The notes below the pieces were generated by a model, which was not told the origin of the DNA, ran no database searches, and saw only the letters and a list, made by a program, of their open reading frames with translations. A stretch of DNA of 22,281 bases, from positions 1-22,281 of the forward strand of contig JAHIEN010000124.1 of the NCBI GenBank assembly GCA_018901615.1, in the 5' to 3' direction. Position numbers and translations under genes: made by a program. This DNA comes from Candidatus Omnitrophota bacterium (GTDB lineage Bacteria; Omnitrophota; Gorgyraeia; Gorgyraeales; Gorgyraeaceae). Positions 6,779-14,374 of this stretch are shown piece after piece (the first letter of the stretch is position 1; every line of letters begins with the position of its first letter).

Positions 6779-8200
6779 ATGTCAAGCTTTAATAAAGTAT
6801 TAAACTCTAAGATTGTATTGTTAATAATAGTTTGCGTATTTTTACTCATTAGTATGGCATATGGGATAGATTTATCCGAAAAATCCCACCTCAGAAAACC
6901 TCTTGATTTCAATAATATAGATGAAGCTGGGCGATATCGCCGCGTATTATTGGAAGCTACTCATCGCAAAGACATTCTTGAAGTGGAATTGGGCCAGGTT
7001 GTTTCAAACGGTATAATTTTAAAGATACGCGTTAGCTGGAATGATAATGGCGATGCCTCGGTAGTTTTTTATAACCCTGAGGGGAGGAAGGTTGGTTACA
7101 TAGAGGTTCTTAGGCACATAGGAAAAATAGTCAGTTTAAACTATATTTATTTTACCTTAAACTTTGTTTATATTGAAAAAGAGTTCAGGAGCAAAGGGTA
7201 TTCGCGGGATATGCTTTCAGCGGTATTGGACGGCTTGAAAAAGACCGGCGTGCTGATTCGTAAGGAAGACACAAACGTTCTAAAATTATATATCAATATG
7301 TATGTCCGTAACCCTTTAGTGGTAGAGGCCGTAAAAGATTCAGGATTTGAGCAGATTAGCTATCCGGTAACCAAGGCCCTGGAAACAACGGTTATAGTAT
7401 ATCCTAAAGATGAGAGCGGCATAATACGTATTTATGTAGAAGACGAAAAAAAGAAGGAGGATGTCAAGGAGAGCTTTGACGATTTAAGTAAAATAGAGAT
7501 TCTCGATCAATCTCTAGATAATGTGGAGGGGGAGAGAGTTACTATATTTACAAATTATATCTGGTATTTTGACAGCAGTTCTCCGGCAGAAGGGTATGAA
7601 TATAAGAAAGAGCCAGCAGTTGAATTTAGCAATGGCCTAATTGACATAGAAAACCTTGGAGAAGCTGAGGCAGTTTTGCCCGTAATAAACTTTACAGATT
7701 ACGGCAATATTTTTCCATTGCGTACTTTAAAAACGTTAACCGAGTCTATTGACTCTTTGGGAATACCTCATCTTTCCGGTACCATAGATCACCTTGTGCT
7801 TAATGCTATGGAGCATCAGATCGAGCCATTTGCCGCTGTTAGTATGAAAATCGAGAGATTTAAAGATAAAAAGATTCTAAAAATTACTATTCATCAGGAA
7901 TCCAGCAGCAAATCTGCCAGAGATAGATTAAGCATTAATAAGGAAGGGTTTGATTTACAAGGCCCTGATTATTTAATAGATGATACTGAAAGAAGAAAAT
8001 TATTTGCATTAAATAGGTATGGTTTGGGGTTTCGTAACATCGGTGAATTAATGAAACAAAGGCCTGTCCGTTTAATGTATAAGTTAGGGCAGGAAGAGCC
8101 GTTTCCAATAGAAACAAATCTTTATGTTTCTACAGAGGGCCTATCTTTAGATAAGTTTAAACAAACAATTCCTTCTAAAGATTTGCAGACAGGTTTATAA
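6779..8200 (+). CDS. Exported protein with GNAT-like and GHKL-ATPase-like regions
   Basis: A 473-residue protein of unknown function. A hydrophobic segment (about 11-29) is followed by DLSEKSHLRKPL (31-42), an N-terminal motif type I associate with many Omnitrophota proteins. Residues about 75-195 resemble a GNAT N-acetyltransferase: VYIEKEFRSKGYSRDML (130-146) fits acetyl-CoA-binding motif A (R-x-K-G-x-S). Residues about 310-455 resemble a GHKL ATPase of the anti-sigma/histidine-kinase type, with an N-box-like TIDHLVLNAMEH (335-346) and a GLGF box (415-418). Activity of either part is unproven. It is the only gene of a unit bounded by tRNA-Ser tail copies and has its own promoter and hairpin leader, both shared with the gene at 8509. 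The two proteins are similar only in their N-terminal architecture. Confidence 0.7.
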   Translation: MSSFNKVLNSKIVLLIIVCVFLLISMAYGIDLSEKSHLRKPLDFNNIDEAGRYRRVLLEATHRKDILEVELGQVVSNGIILKIRVSWNDNGDASVVFYNPEGRKVGYIEVLRHIGKIVSLNYIYFTLNFVYIEKEFRSKGYSRDMLSAVLDGLKKTGVLIRKEDTNVLKLYINMYVRNPLVVEAVKDSGFEQISYPVTKALETTVIVYPKDESGIIRIYVEDEKKKEDVKESFDDLSKIEILDQSLDNVEGERVTIFTNYIWYFDSSSPAEGYEYKKEPAVEFSNGLIDIENLGEAEAVLPVINFTDYGNIFPLRTLKTLTESIDSLGIPHLSGTIDHLVLNAMEHQIEPFAAVSMKIERFKDKKILKITIHQESSSKSARDRLSINKEGFDLQGPDYLIDDTERRKLFALNRYGLGFRNIGELMKQRPVRLMYKLGQEEPFPIETNLYVSTEGLSLDKFKQTIPSKDLQTGL

Positions 8201-8261
8201 GGTAGAAATTTTGGTGCCAAAACAGTGCCCAACTAAAGCGAAAATATACGAAAACAATCCA

Positions 8262-8290
8262 AAAAAACTGTACGATTTCTGTATACCAAA
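8262..8290 (+). repeat. Conserved module tail segment, copy 1
   Basis: This segment matches 9738-9766 at 26 of 29 positions. Each copy lies 58-59 bp before a tRNA-tail-like sequence. The differences fall mostly at positions that keep the translation KKL-x-DFC-x-P, so it is probably a remnant of a coding sequence. Confidence 0.55.
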
Positions 8291-8348
8291 GGAGTGTTTC
8301 AGTCGTAACTTCTTTGTTCTAAAGGCGTTAAAATTGGAGGGGCTAGGC

Positions 8349-8365
8349 TCCTTCCTCCTCCGCCA
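8349..8365 (+). repeat. tRNA-Ser tail repeat, copy D
   Basis: TCCTTCCTCCTCCGCC is identical to the end of tRNA-Ser(CGA) (6627-6642), here followed by A to give CCA. Only a short GGAGG-containing stretch precedes it, so there is no tRNA. It marks the end of module 1. Confidence 0.65.
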
Positions 8366-8386
8366 AACTTGCCGAAGGCAAGTTTG
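8364..8386. repeat. Perfect 10-bp inverted repeat starting at the CCA of copy D
   Basis: CAAACTTGCC, loop GAA and GGCAAGTTTG. A hairpin of the same design, with a 3-nt loop and starting at the CCA, follows tRNA-Ser(GCT) at 14233-14265. There is no T-tract, so it is not an obvious terminator. Confidence 0.55.
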
Positions 8387-8421
8387 ATCTTGAGCAAGAC
8401 TAATAATGCGACGGACCTCTC

Positions 8422-8450
8422 TTGAATACCCCCTATTTATATGGCATACT
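8422..8450 (+). promoter_or_regulatory. Module 2 promoter
   Basis: TTGAAT and CATACT with a 17-bp spacer. The sequence and spacing match the module 1 promoter at 6691-6719. Confidence 0.65.
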
Positions 8451-8470
8451 TTAGGTGATATAGGTTGTTA

Positions 8471-8500
8471 ACTATAAGCCTACAAAAGGCTATTTTTTTG
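8471..8500 (+). promoter_or_regulatory. Conserved leader hairpin with T-tract (attenuator-like), copy 2
   Basis: Identical over 30 nt to 6741-6770: AGCCT, ACAAA loop, AGGCT, then A and seven T. It starts 38 nt before the ATG, the same distance as in module 1. The bases between the block and the ATG differ, so the block itself appears to be what is retained. Confidence 0.6.
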
Positions 8501-8508
8501 CCGAGATT

Positions 8509-9720
8509 ATGGAAAAGATTAAAAAAGGTTATAACTTGAAGATTGTATTATTGCTGTCATTAGCTTTTATTTTCACCTTTGAGAGCACAGGATATTCTCT
8601 ATCGGATGCCGCATATCAAACTAACCTCAGGGTACCAATAGGAGTTGATTACAATAGAGTTAAAGCGCTGCAGAACGCAGCTCAGCCAAATAAAGACAAA
8701 ACCAACCTGACACAACAGACAAAGCTGGTATTAATGGCCGACCCTACATACGATTATTATCATACTATAATTGACAAAAGAGACGAGATGGACCAAAATA
8801 ATCCTGTCACAGATCCCGTACATATTGTGGTAGAGTATCTTAAGAAAGGCTATATTCCTGTAAGCTATGCACCGGATAGCATATTGCCTGCACCGCCTGC
8901 AGTTTGGGTGAGAGAAGGATATCCTGACTATTCAGAAGAAAAATATTTTTTCCGGCTGCCTGCCAAAAATAAAGATGGCGTACAGATGAAAGATGTTATG
9001 CCGGCTTCTGGCAGAATAAACTGGCAGAAAATAATTGGCGAAAGAATAGAAGAAACAGGAGAGAAGGGGGTAATGCTTCCTGATCTTTTTCAGATTATTG
9101 CCAAAGACCAGGCTTCTTTAGAGCTTTTGGTTGAGGAGTTACGTAAAAAAAACTTTAAGATTGAAGCGAGCTCTAATAAAGACGCTATTGTAACCATGCC
9201 AAATGGAAAAATATTCTCTATAATTACCAAGAAGAGATTTGATGATTTGGCGCACGATCAAGTTTTGAAAAGATTTACGCAAGCCAAAGAGGAGCTAGGA
9301 GTATTATTATCGCGCTACAGGGATCCTTGGCCGCCTATTTTTAATCCTCCTGGGAAAAATACAACTGATCCATATTATTTAGAAACCTTGTCTAATCGTA
9401 GGCCTACTAATTTTAGTTCTGAGGAAAATCTATATAAGTTCTGGGCCGAGATTGTCATACAAGCAGAATTTGCTCGCGTAGAAAGACTTAATGATCAAGC
9501 CCCTGAGGCAATTTTTAGTGATTTTGTTCTAGAAACCGATGATGATGGTAATGCAAGCTGGTTTGTTAAGCTCAATGCCAATCTTAAATTATCAAGTGGT
9601 CAGAGGACAAGATTGATAAAGCCGATTGGAGGATTAGAGCAGTTATTCTACGAAATAAGTAAGCCGTATTCACTTGTAGACCGCCTTTCCAGAAATAGCA
9701 CTCTTTCTTCCTCCATTTAA
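8509..9720 (+). CDS. Exported protein of unknown function (module 2 cargo)
   Basis: A 403-residue protein that I do not recognise. A short basic start and hydrophobic segment (about 10-28) look like a signal peptide, followed by YQTNLRVPIGVDYNR (about 36-50), comparable in place and pattern to SHLRKPL in the preceding gene. The rest appears soluble, with mixed helix/strand character. Segments such as VEYLKKGYIPVSYAPDSI and LPDLFQIIAKDQASLELLVEELRKKNFKIEAS suggest small alpha/beta domains, but no catalytic motif stands out. The leader (promoter, hairpin block) is shared with the gene at 6779. The weak ribosome-binding site (CCGAG) is a poor Shine-Dalgarno. It is the single gene of module 2 and is followed by the conserved tail segment and a degenerate tRNA-Ser-tail-like end. 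Confidence 0.7.
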   Translation: MEKIKKGYNLKIVLLLSLAFIFTFESTGYSLSDAAYQTNLRVPIGVDYNRVKALQNAAQPNKDKTNLTQQTKLVLMADPTYDYYHTIIDKRDEMDQNNPVTDPVHIVVEYLKKGYIPVSYAPDSILPAPPAVWVREGYPDYSEEKYFFRLPAKNKDGVQMKDVMPASGRINWQKIIGERIEETGEKGVMLPDLFQIIAKDQASLELLVEELRKKNFKIEASSNKDAIVTMPNGKIFSIITKKRFDDLAHDQVLKRFTQAKEELGVLLSRYRDPWPPIFNPPGKNTTDPYYLETLSNRRPTNFSSEENLYKFWAEIVIQAEFARVERLNDQAPEAIFSDFVLETDDDGNASWFVKLNANLKLSSGQRTRLIKPIGGLEQLFYEISKPYSLVDRLSRNSTLSSSI

Positions 9721-9737
9721 GCAGCTATTCCTTCCTG

Positions 9738-9766
9738 AAAAAACTGTGCGATTTTTGTATGCCAAA
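9738..9766 (+). repeat. Conserved module tail segment, copy 2
   Basis: It matches 8262-8290 at 26 of 29 positions and sits 18 bp after the module 2 gene. In one frame it reads LKKLCDFCMPND, similar to PKKLYDFCIPKE in copy 1. Confidence 0.55.
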
Positions 9767-9770
9767 TGAC

Positions 9771-9799
9771 TTGCGCGGTCTTAACTTATTGATTATAAT
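9771..9799 (+). promoter_or_regulatory. Possible promoter for the 9869 gene and the pab/tadA group
   Basis: TTGCGC and a perfect TATAAT are separated by 17 bp, giving a start near 9806, about 63 nt before the next ATG. It lies inside the module 2 tail, so module DNA may supply the promoter for the downstream genes. Confidence 0.5.
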
Positions 9800-9823
9800 A
9801 ATGTTGGAGAAGGATAGGATAAG

Positions 9824-9840
9824 CTCCTATTCCTCAGCCA
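9824..9840 (+). repeat. Degenerate tRNA-Ser-tail-like sequence, copy E
   Basis: CTCCTATTCCTCAGCCA resembles copy D (CTCCTTCCTCCTCCGCCA) and is preceded, like D, by TTGGAG and a TAGG element. On its own the match is weak. It is supported by its place 58 bp after the conserved tail segment, as in module 1. Confidence 0.4.
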
Positions 9841-9868
9841 AGTATTTTTTGAAAGTAAGTCTTACCCT

Positions 9869-10870
9869 ATGAGAAATAAGGAAAAGATAATTTATGAAAC
9901 AGACCCCCACAACAAACTCATCGCTAAGAAGACAGGTAAGGCTTCAGGTGTCACAGGATACAGACAAGTCTTAGACGGTCAATTTAAGACAGGTAAAGGC
10001 AATTCGCTCGCCTACCATGTAAAGAAATCCAGCCATTATGACATACCTCAGCAGGTCAAGCTTTTCGGAAGATATTCTTTGGACAGGGATAGGAATTTAG
10101 TCTTTACGCTGAATAAATGGAATAATCAGGTTGAAGGCAATAAGCTTATAATAAAAGGCCAGCTTCTGGACGCTAAAGACGATGAGCTGTCTTTCACCGT
10201 CGGCACAAGGGATTCTCTCGGGAATGCCGCCATACATATTTTAAAACTCTCTGGCGCATGGCAGGCGGATAAAAATAACCGCCTAAGCTTTAATGTAACA
10301 AGAGAAAAAGGCTCTGTTGATAATCTATTGCTGGAAGGCGCCTGGAAGGTGAATGGCAATAACGAAATCGTATATGCTTACACAAAGACCCGCCTTAAAA
10401 CAAAAGAAAAGATAACCAACGCGCTTACCTTTAAAGGTTATTGGGATATAACTGAAAAATGCAGGATCTCATATGTCCTGAACAAAGAGATAGATTCCCG
10501 GTTTGACTTCAAGGTTGGGTTTATAAGGCCCACGAAATCAAGCCTGGAATATAAAATAAGCGTAGGCGCTAAGCATGCGACAAAGACGTTGTCCCTTTGC
10601 GGAAAATGGAAGTTAAGCAAAAGATCGGAGTTGTTGTTTGAAATACCGTACGAAGGCGGAGAAATTCAGGGCATAGCTTTTGGCGCGAACTGCAGGCTCA
10701 ACGAAAATAACACAATAAATCTTAAACTGAAAAACAGGCGCGGAGAAGACCTGGGGATAAGTTTGAGGCTTTCGAGAAAAATTTTAAAAGACCAGGGAGA
10801 GATTTTTATGCAGGCGCTAAGAGAAGAAAAAGAATTGTCTTTACTTACAGGCATTGGTTTTAGATGGTAA
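9869..10870 (+). CDS. Beta-strand-rich repetitive protein of unknown function
   Basis: A 333-residue protein made of many alternating short strands of the pattern 'L-x-L-x-G-x-W-x-(3-5)-N-x-L-x-F': for example LKLSGAWQADKNNRLSFNV, LLLEGAWKVNGNNEIVYAY, LTFKGYWDITEKCRISYVL and LSLCGKWKLSKRSELLFEI. This repeat of about 40-45 residues suggests a beta-barrel or beta-solenoid sheet. The chain ends in an aromatic residue (GIGFRW), as outer-membrane barrels often do. However, no signal peptide is visible at the chosen start, which argues against simple export. I recall similar proteins in Omnitrophota genomes without known function. The start has no clear Shine-Dalgarno. The stop overlaps the pabBC start by 7 bp, placing it in the same transcript. 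Confidence 0.65.
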   Translation: MRNKEKIIYETDPHNKLIAKKTGKASGVTGYRQVLDGQFKTGKGNSLAYHVKKSSHYDIPQQVKLFGRYSLDRDRNLVFTLNKWNNQVEGNKLIIKGQLLDAKDDELSFTVGTRDSLGNAAIHILKLSGAWQADKNNRLSFNVTREKGSVDNLLLEGAWKVNGNNEIVYAYTKTRLKTKEKITNALTFKGYWDITEKCRISYVLNKEIDSRFDFKVGFIRPTKSSLEYKISVGAKHATKTLSLCGKWKLSKRSELLFEIPYEGGEIQGIAFGANCRLNENNTINLKLKNRRGEDLGISLRLSRKILKDQGEIFMQALREEKELSLLTGIGFRW

Positions 10871-12666
10871 GTTTTCAGATGTATAATTTATCCAAACCTA
10901 ACTCTATCTTGCTTGAGACCAATAGATTTGATAAAGATAATTACAGGTCTTTGGCGTTCATCGATCCTGCCAGGGTAATCTCCTGTTATAAAGAAAAGGA
11001 TGTACAAAAAACTCTCTTGGAATTAGAAGAATATATCAATAAGGGATATTATGCCGCCGGTTATATTTCTTACGAGGCAGGCTTTGCGTTTGAAGATGCG
11101 CTCAAAGGATTGGATAAGGGATCAACCTTTCCGTTGTTATGGTTCGGTATTTATAAAAAACCTGTGATCCTGCAAGATAAAAACATGGACCTGTCAAAGT
11201 CTAAAAGATTGCCTTATAAGATATCCAATCTGCGGCTTAATAGCTCACATAAAAAATATATCGATAATGTTAAGAAAATTAAAAATTTTATAAGACGCGG
11301 GGATACCTATCAGGTAAATTACACATTTAAATATAAATTTGATTTTAGAGGCTCCGCGCAGGGACTTTATCAAGATCTTAGGGAAAAACAGAGTGTTTCT
11401 TACTCGGCATTTATCAATACAGGGGATTCTTCAATACTGTCGCTCTCGCCTGAACTTTTTTTCAGGAAAGATAAAAGTCTTATAGAGGTCAGGCCCATGA
11501 AAGGGACTTTTGACCGCGGAATAAACATAGAACAAGACAGGCGCAATATGAAGGCCCTTGAACAAAGCCTTAAAAATAGAAGCGAAAATGTCATGATAGT
11601 TGATTTATTGAGAAATGACCTTGGCAGGGTATCCATGCCAGGAACTGTCAGGACCCGCAAGCTATTTGAAGTAGAAAGATACGAAACCCTTTTCCAGATG
11701 ATATCTATTGTCAAGGCCAGGCTCAAGAAAGATGTAGGCCTTTGCGATTTATTTAAGGCGATCTTTCCATCCGGCTCTGTGACAGGCGCGCCAAAGATAA
11801 GCACCATGAAGATAATAAGCTTATTGGAAAAAGAGCCGCGCAATATCTATACAGGCAGCATTGGTTTTTTTGAGCCTGACGGCAAGGCGGTATTCAATGT
11901 GGCTATAAGGACGGTCTTGATAGACAATAAAACCAGAAAGGCTGAAATGGGGGTCGGAAGCGGTATTGTTATAGACTCAGACCCTGAAAAGGAATTTGAA
12001 GAGTGTAAATTAAAGACAAATTTTTTAACTCAAGCCAAAAAGGATTTTAAGCTTATTGAGACAATGCTGTGGCAGCCTCAAAAGGGGTACTTTCTCCTGA
12101 GGCATCACCTTAAAAGGCTTTTTTCCTCAGCGGATTACTTTGATTTTAAATATGATAAAAACCGCGTTGAGAAAGAATTAAAGAGACTCGAAAAGAGCCT
12201 TAAAGATAATTATCAATACAGGATCAGGGTCTTACTGGCCAGAGGCGGAGAGCTTGAGAGCAGTTTTTCCAGGCTGGATAGAGGAGCTGAAATAGAGAAG
12301 GTCAGGTTTTCTGAAAAGAAGACCTCAAGCAGCAGCGTATTTTTTTATCACAAGACAACAATAAGAGATCTATATGATAAAGAATTGAAAAAATGGAGGC
12401 GTCAGGGCTATTTTGACATTATGTTCACTAATGAAAAAAATCAGATTACAGAAGGGGCGATTTCTAATATAATAATAAAGAAAGGGAGATTTTATTACAC
12501 GCCTCCCCTCAGCTGCGGGCTTTTAGACGGGGTATACCGCAGATATCTTTTAGATAGCAGAAAAATTCCCTTAAAAGAAAAGATCCTGTATAAAAAGGAT
12601 ATTAAAAACGCGGATGAGATATACATGATAAATTCAGTTCGTGGCATGGTAAAGGCGGTATTATGA
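10864..12666 (+). CDS. PabB-PabC fusion: aminodeoxychorismate synthase component I / aminodeoxychorismate lyase
   Basis: A 600-residue two-domain enzyme of p-aminobenzoate synthesis for folate. Residues about 1-395 are a chorismate-binding PabB-type domain with MKGTFDRG, ENVMIVDLLRNDLGRVS and FPSGSVTGAPK motifs, which aminates chorismate with ammonia from a PabA glutaminase not seen here. Residues about 396-600 are a class IV aminotransferase-fold PabC domain, a PLP-dependent lyase that releases pyruvate. The PLP lysine is probably K497 in YHKTT, and TEGAISNIII and TPPLSCGLLDGVYR are typical. Fused PabBC proteins are known in many bacteria. The start overlaps the previous stop by 7 bp; a second Met, five codons in, is an alternative. 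The stop overlaps the tadA start by 4 bp (ATGA), indicating coupling. Confidence 0.9.
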   Translation: MVSFQMYNLSKPNSILLETNRFDKDNYRSLAFIDPARVISCYKEKDVQKTLLELEEYINKGYYAAGYISYEAGFAFEDALKGLDKGSTFPLLWFGIYKKPVILQDKNMDLSKSKRLPYKISNLRLNSSHKKYIDNVKKIKNFIRRGDTYQVNYTFKYKFDFRGSAQGLYQDLREKQSVSYSAFINTGDSSILSLSPELFFRKDKSLIEVRPMKGTFDRGINIEQDRRNMKALEQSLKNRSENVMIVDLLRNDLGRVSMPGTVRTRKLFEVERYETLFQMISIVKARLKKDVGLCDLFKAIFPSGSVTGAPKISTMKIISLLEKEPRNIYTGSIGFFEPDGKAVFNVAIRTVLIDNKTRKAEMGVGSGIVIDSDPEKEFEECKLKTNFLTQAKKDFKLIETMLWQPQKGYFLLRHHLKRLFSSADYFDFKYDKNRVEKELKRLEKSLKDNYQYRIRVLLARGGELESSFSRLDRGAEIEKVRFSEKKTSSSSVFFYHKTTIRDLYDKELKKWRRQGYFDIMFTNEKNQITEGAISNIIIKKGRFYYTPPLSCGLLDGVYRRYLLDSRKIPLKEKILYKKDIKNADEIYMINSVRGMVKAVL

Positions 12667-13115
12667 ATAAGGACAGTTTTTATATGGATCAGGCCCTCAG
12701 GGAGGCAAAGAAGGCATTTGATAAGGACGAGGTGCCTGTGGGGGTCGTAATTGTTCATAAAGGCTCAATAATAGCAAGGGCCCATAATCAGGTAGAGATG
12801 TTAAAAGATCCGACAGCCCACGCAGAGATGATAGCCATTACACAGGCTGCAAATTACCTTCAAAATGAAAGGTTGATAGGGTGTTCGTTGTATGTTACAA
12901 TTGAGCCCTGCAGCATGTGCGCAGGAGCGATGGTGCTTGCCAGGATAGATAGATTGATATACGGCGCCAGCGACCCAAAGACAGGCGCGTGCGGGTCGAT
13001 TATTAATGTAGTTGACAATAAGAAGCTGAATCACAGGATCAATGTCAAAAAGGGTGTTCTTGAAGACGAGGCAGGTCTGCTTCTAAGAGACTTTTTCAAG
13101 AAGAAGAGAAAATGA
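12663..13115 (+). CDS. tadA: tRNA-specific adenosine deaminase
   Basis: A 150-residue cytidine/deoxycytidylate deaminase-fold enzyme that converts A34 to inosine in tRNA-Arg(ACG), allowing it to read CGU, CGC and CGA codons. The zinc site is complete: H53-A-E55 in PTAHAEMIAI, and C83 and C86 in EPCSMCAG. VPVGVVIV and GASDPKTGACGS are typical of TadA. Its likely substrate, tRNA-Arg(ACG), is encoded at 6406 in this window. Translation is coupled to pabBC through a 4-bp overlap. Length is normal for the family. Related nucleoside deaminases are possible, but the overall match favours TadA. Confidence 0.92.
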   Translation: MNKDSFYMDQALREAKKAFDKDEVPVGVVIVHKGSIIARAHNQVEMLKDPTAHAEMIAITQAANYLQNERLIGCSLYVTIEPCSMCAGAMVLARIDRLIYGASDPKTGACGSIINVVDNKKLNHRINVKKGVLEDEAGLLLRDFFKKKRK

Positions 13116-13119
13116 TTAT

Positions 13120-14142
13120 ATGGTGAGAATAAAGTTTGCAAGACATAGACAGGGCAGATTTTTAAAAGAAATAATGAGGCTCTCAGGCTTAACTTCGGCA
13201 GAGGCTGCTAGGCTATGCAATGTATGTGGCAGGACTTTTAGAGATTGGAAAAGAGGAAAATATCAGATGAGTCACGACGCCTTGTCTAGGTTATGCAAGA
13301 TTTCGCATATCCCAATTCCTAAGAATATCGAAATCTTGCCGGAATTCTGGAGCACAAAGAAAGCAGGGACTTTAGGGGGTAAAAGGTGTTTTGAACTTTA
13401 TGGGCGGCTTGGTACCATAGAGAGCAGAAGAAAAGGCGGGGTTAACTCCTCGAGAAAATTTTCACTTAATCCCGAATTGGCAAAGGAAAAAGGATTTATT
13501 GTTAGAAAGGAAATAAAACACCCTGATAAATCCCCTTTACTTGCCGAATTTATTGGTATGATGATTGGAGATGGGGGCGTCCGTAATGGGTATCAAATTA
13601 CAATTTCATATAACTGGAAAGAGGATAGCGCTTATGCCGCATATATCCAGAAGATAGTAAAGGATCTTTTTGATATTTCTTCAACAAAGTATATAAGAGA
13701 AAAGTTGGGATCTGCTGATATTATAGTAACGAGCAGGAATTTAATAGAGTTTTTAGAAGAGATGGGTATTAAGAAAGGCAATAAGGTTGTGAATCAAATA
13801 AGTACCCCAGATTGGATTTTTGAATCTAAAGAATATCAAATCGCTTGTTTACGAGGGCTTTTTGATACGGATGGATCCATTTATCGACATAATTATACCG
13901 TGAGCGGGAAGAAATATAGGTATATAAAAATGTGTTTTTCTAATAGTTCTTTGCCTGTTCTGGCATCTATAAAGAAAATGCTGGAAAATCTGAGTTTTCA
14001 TCCAATAATTGATAAAAGGCAACAAGGAGTATATTTAAATAGGCCTTCCGAGGTCGATAGATACTTTTTAGAAGTTAGGACTAATAATCCAAGATATTAT
14101 AATCGATACAGTAAATTTTTCTCACAAAAGATAGGAAGAATT

Positions 14143-14157
<15 letters not shown>
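13120..14157 (+). CDS. LAGLIDADG homing-endonuclease-like protein with N-terminal HTH
   Basis: A 345-residue protein. The N-terminus (about 10-70: EIMRLSGLTSAEAARLCNVCGRTFRDWKRGKYQMS) reads as a Xre/lambda-type helix-turn-helix. Two LAGLIDADG motifs follow: LAEFIGMMIGDG (141-152) and IACLRGLFDTDG (241-252). Both keep the acidic residue expected at the metal site, so a single chain could form the whole nuclease, as in monomeric homing enzymes that cut long asymmetric sites. It is free-standing, not inside an intron or intein. Its last four codons and the TAG stop (GGA GAG GTC GTA TAG) are the first 15 bases of tRNA-Ser(GCT), so the gene ends inside the tRNA. This suggests that the gene was placed precisely against the tRNA, perhaps by homing. 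The Shine-Dalgarno is weak, and the start lies 4 bp after the tadA stop. Confidence 0.85.
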
Positions 14158-14265
<108 letters not shown>

Positions 14266-14276
14266 GAGACCTCGCC

Positions 14277-14316
14277 CGTCAAAATTGTTTCACAATTTTG
14301 ACGAGGCGGGTCCGCC
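14277..14316. repeat. Two further inverted repeats between tRNA-Ser and the GIY-YIG gene
   Basis: CGTCAAAATTGT (14277-14288), loop TTC and ACAATTTTGACG (14292-14303) form a perfect 12-bp hairpin. GGCGG-GT-CCGCC follows at 14305-14316. With the previous repeat this makes three hairpins within 85 bp. Confidence 0.6.
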
Positions 14317-14374
14317 TACATAATCACGGACAGCAAATTTTGGCGAGATGGAGGATCCGCCAACAAGATTCATT

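Larger units (their letters stand above)
8201..8508. other. 308-bp gap: end of module 1 and leader of module 2
   Basis: It contains no intact gene. From left to right it holds the block at 8211-8250 shared with 2322-2376, a conserved segment (8262-8290), tRNA-Ser tail copy D (8349-8365), a perfect hairpin, and the module 2 promoter and leader. One plus-strand frame is open from about 8212 to 8388 and encodes a peptide with KKLYDFCIPKE that matches a similar frame at the end of module 2. This suggests a decayed coding remnant. Confidence 0.5.
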
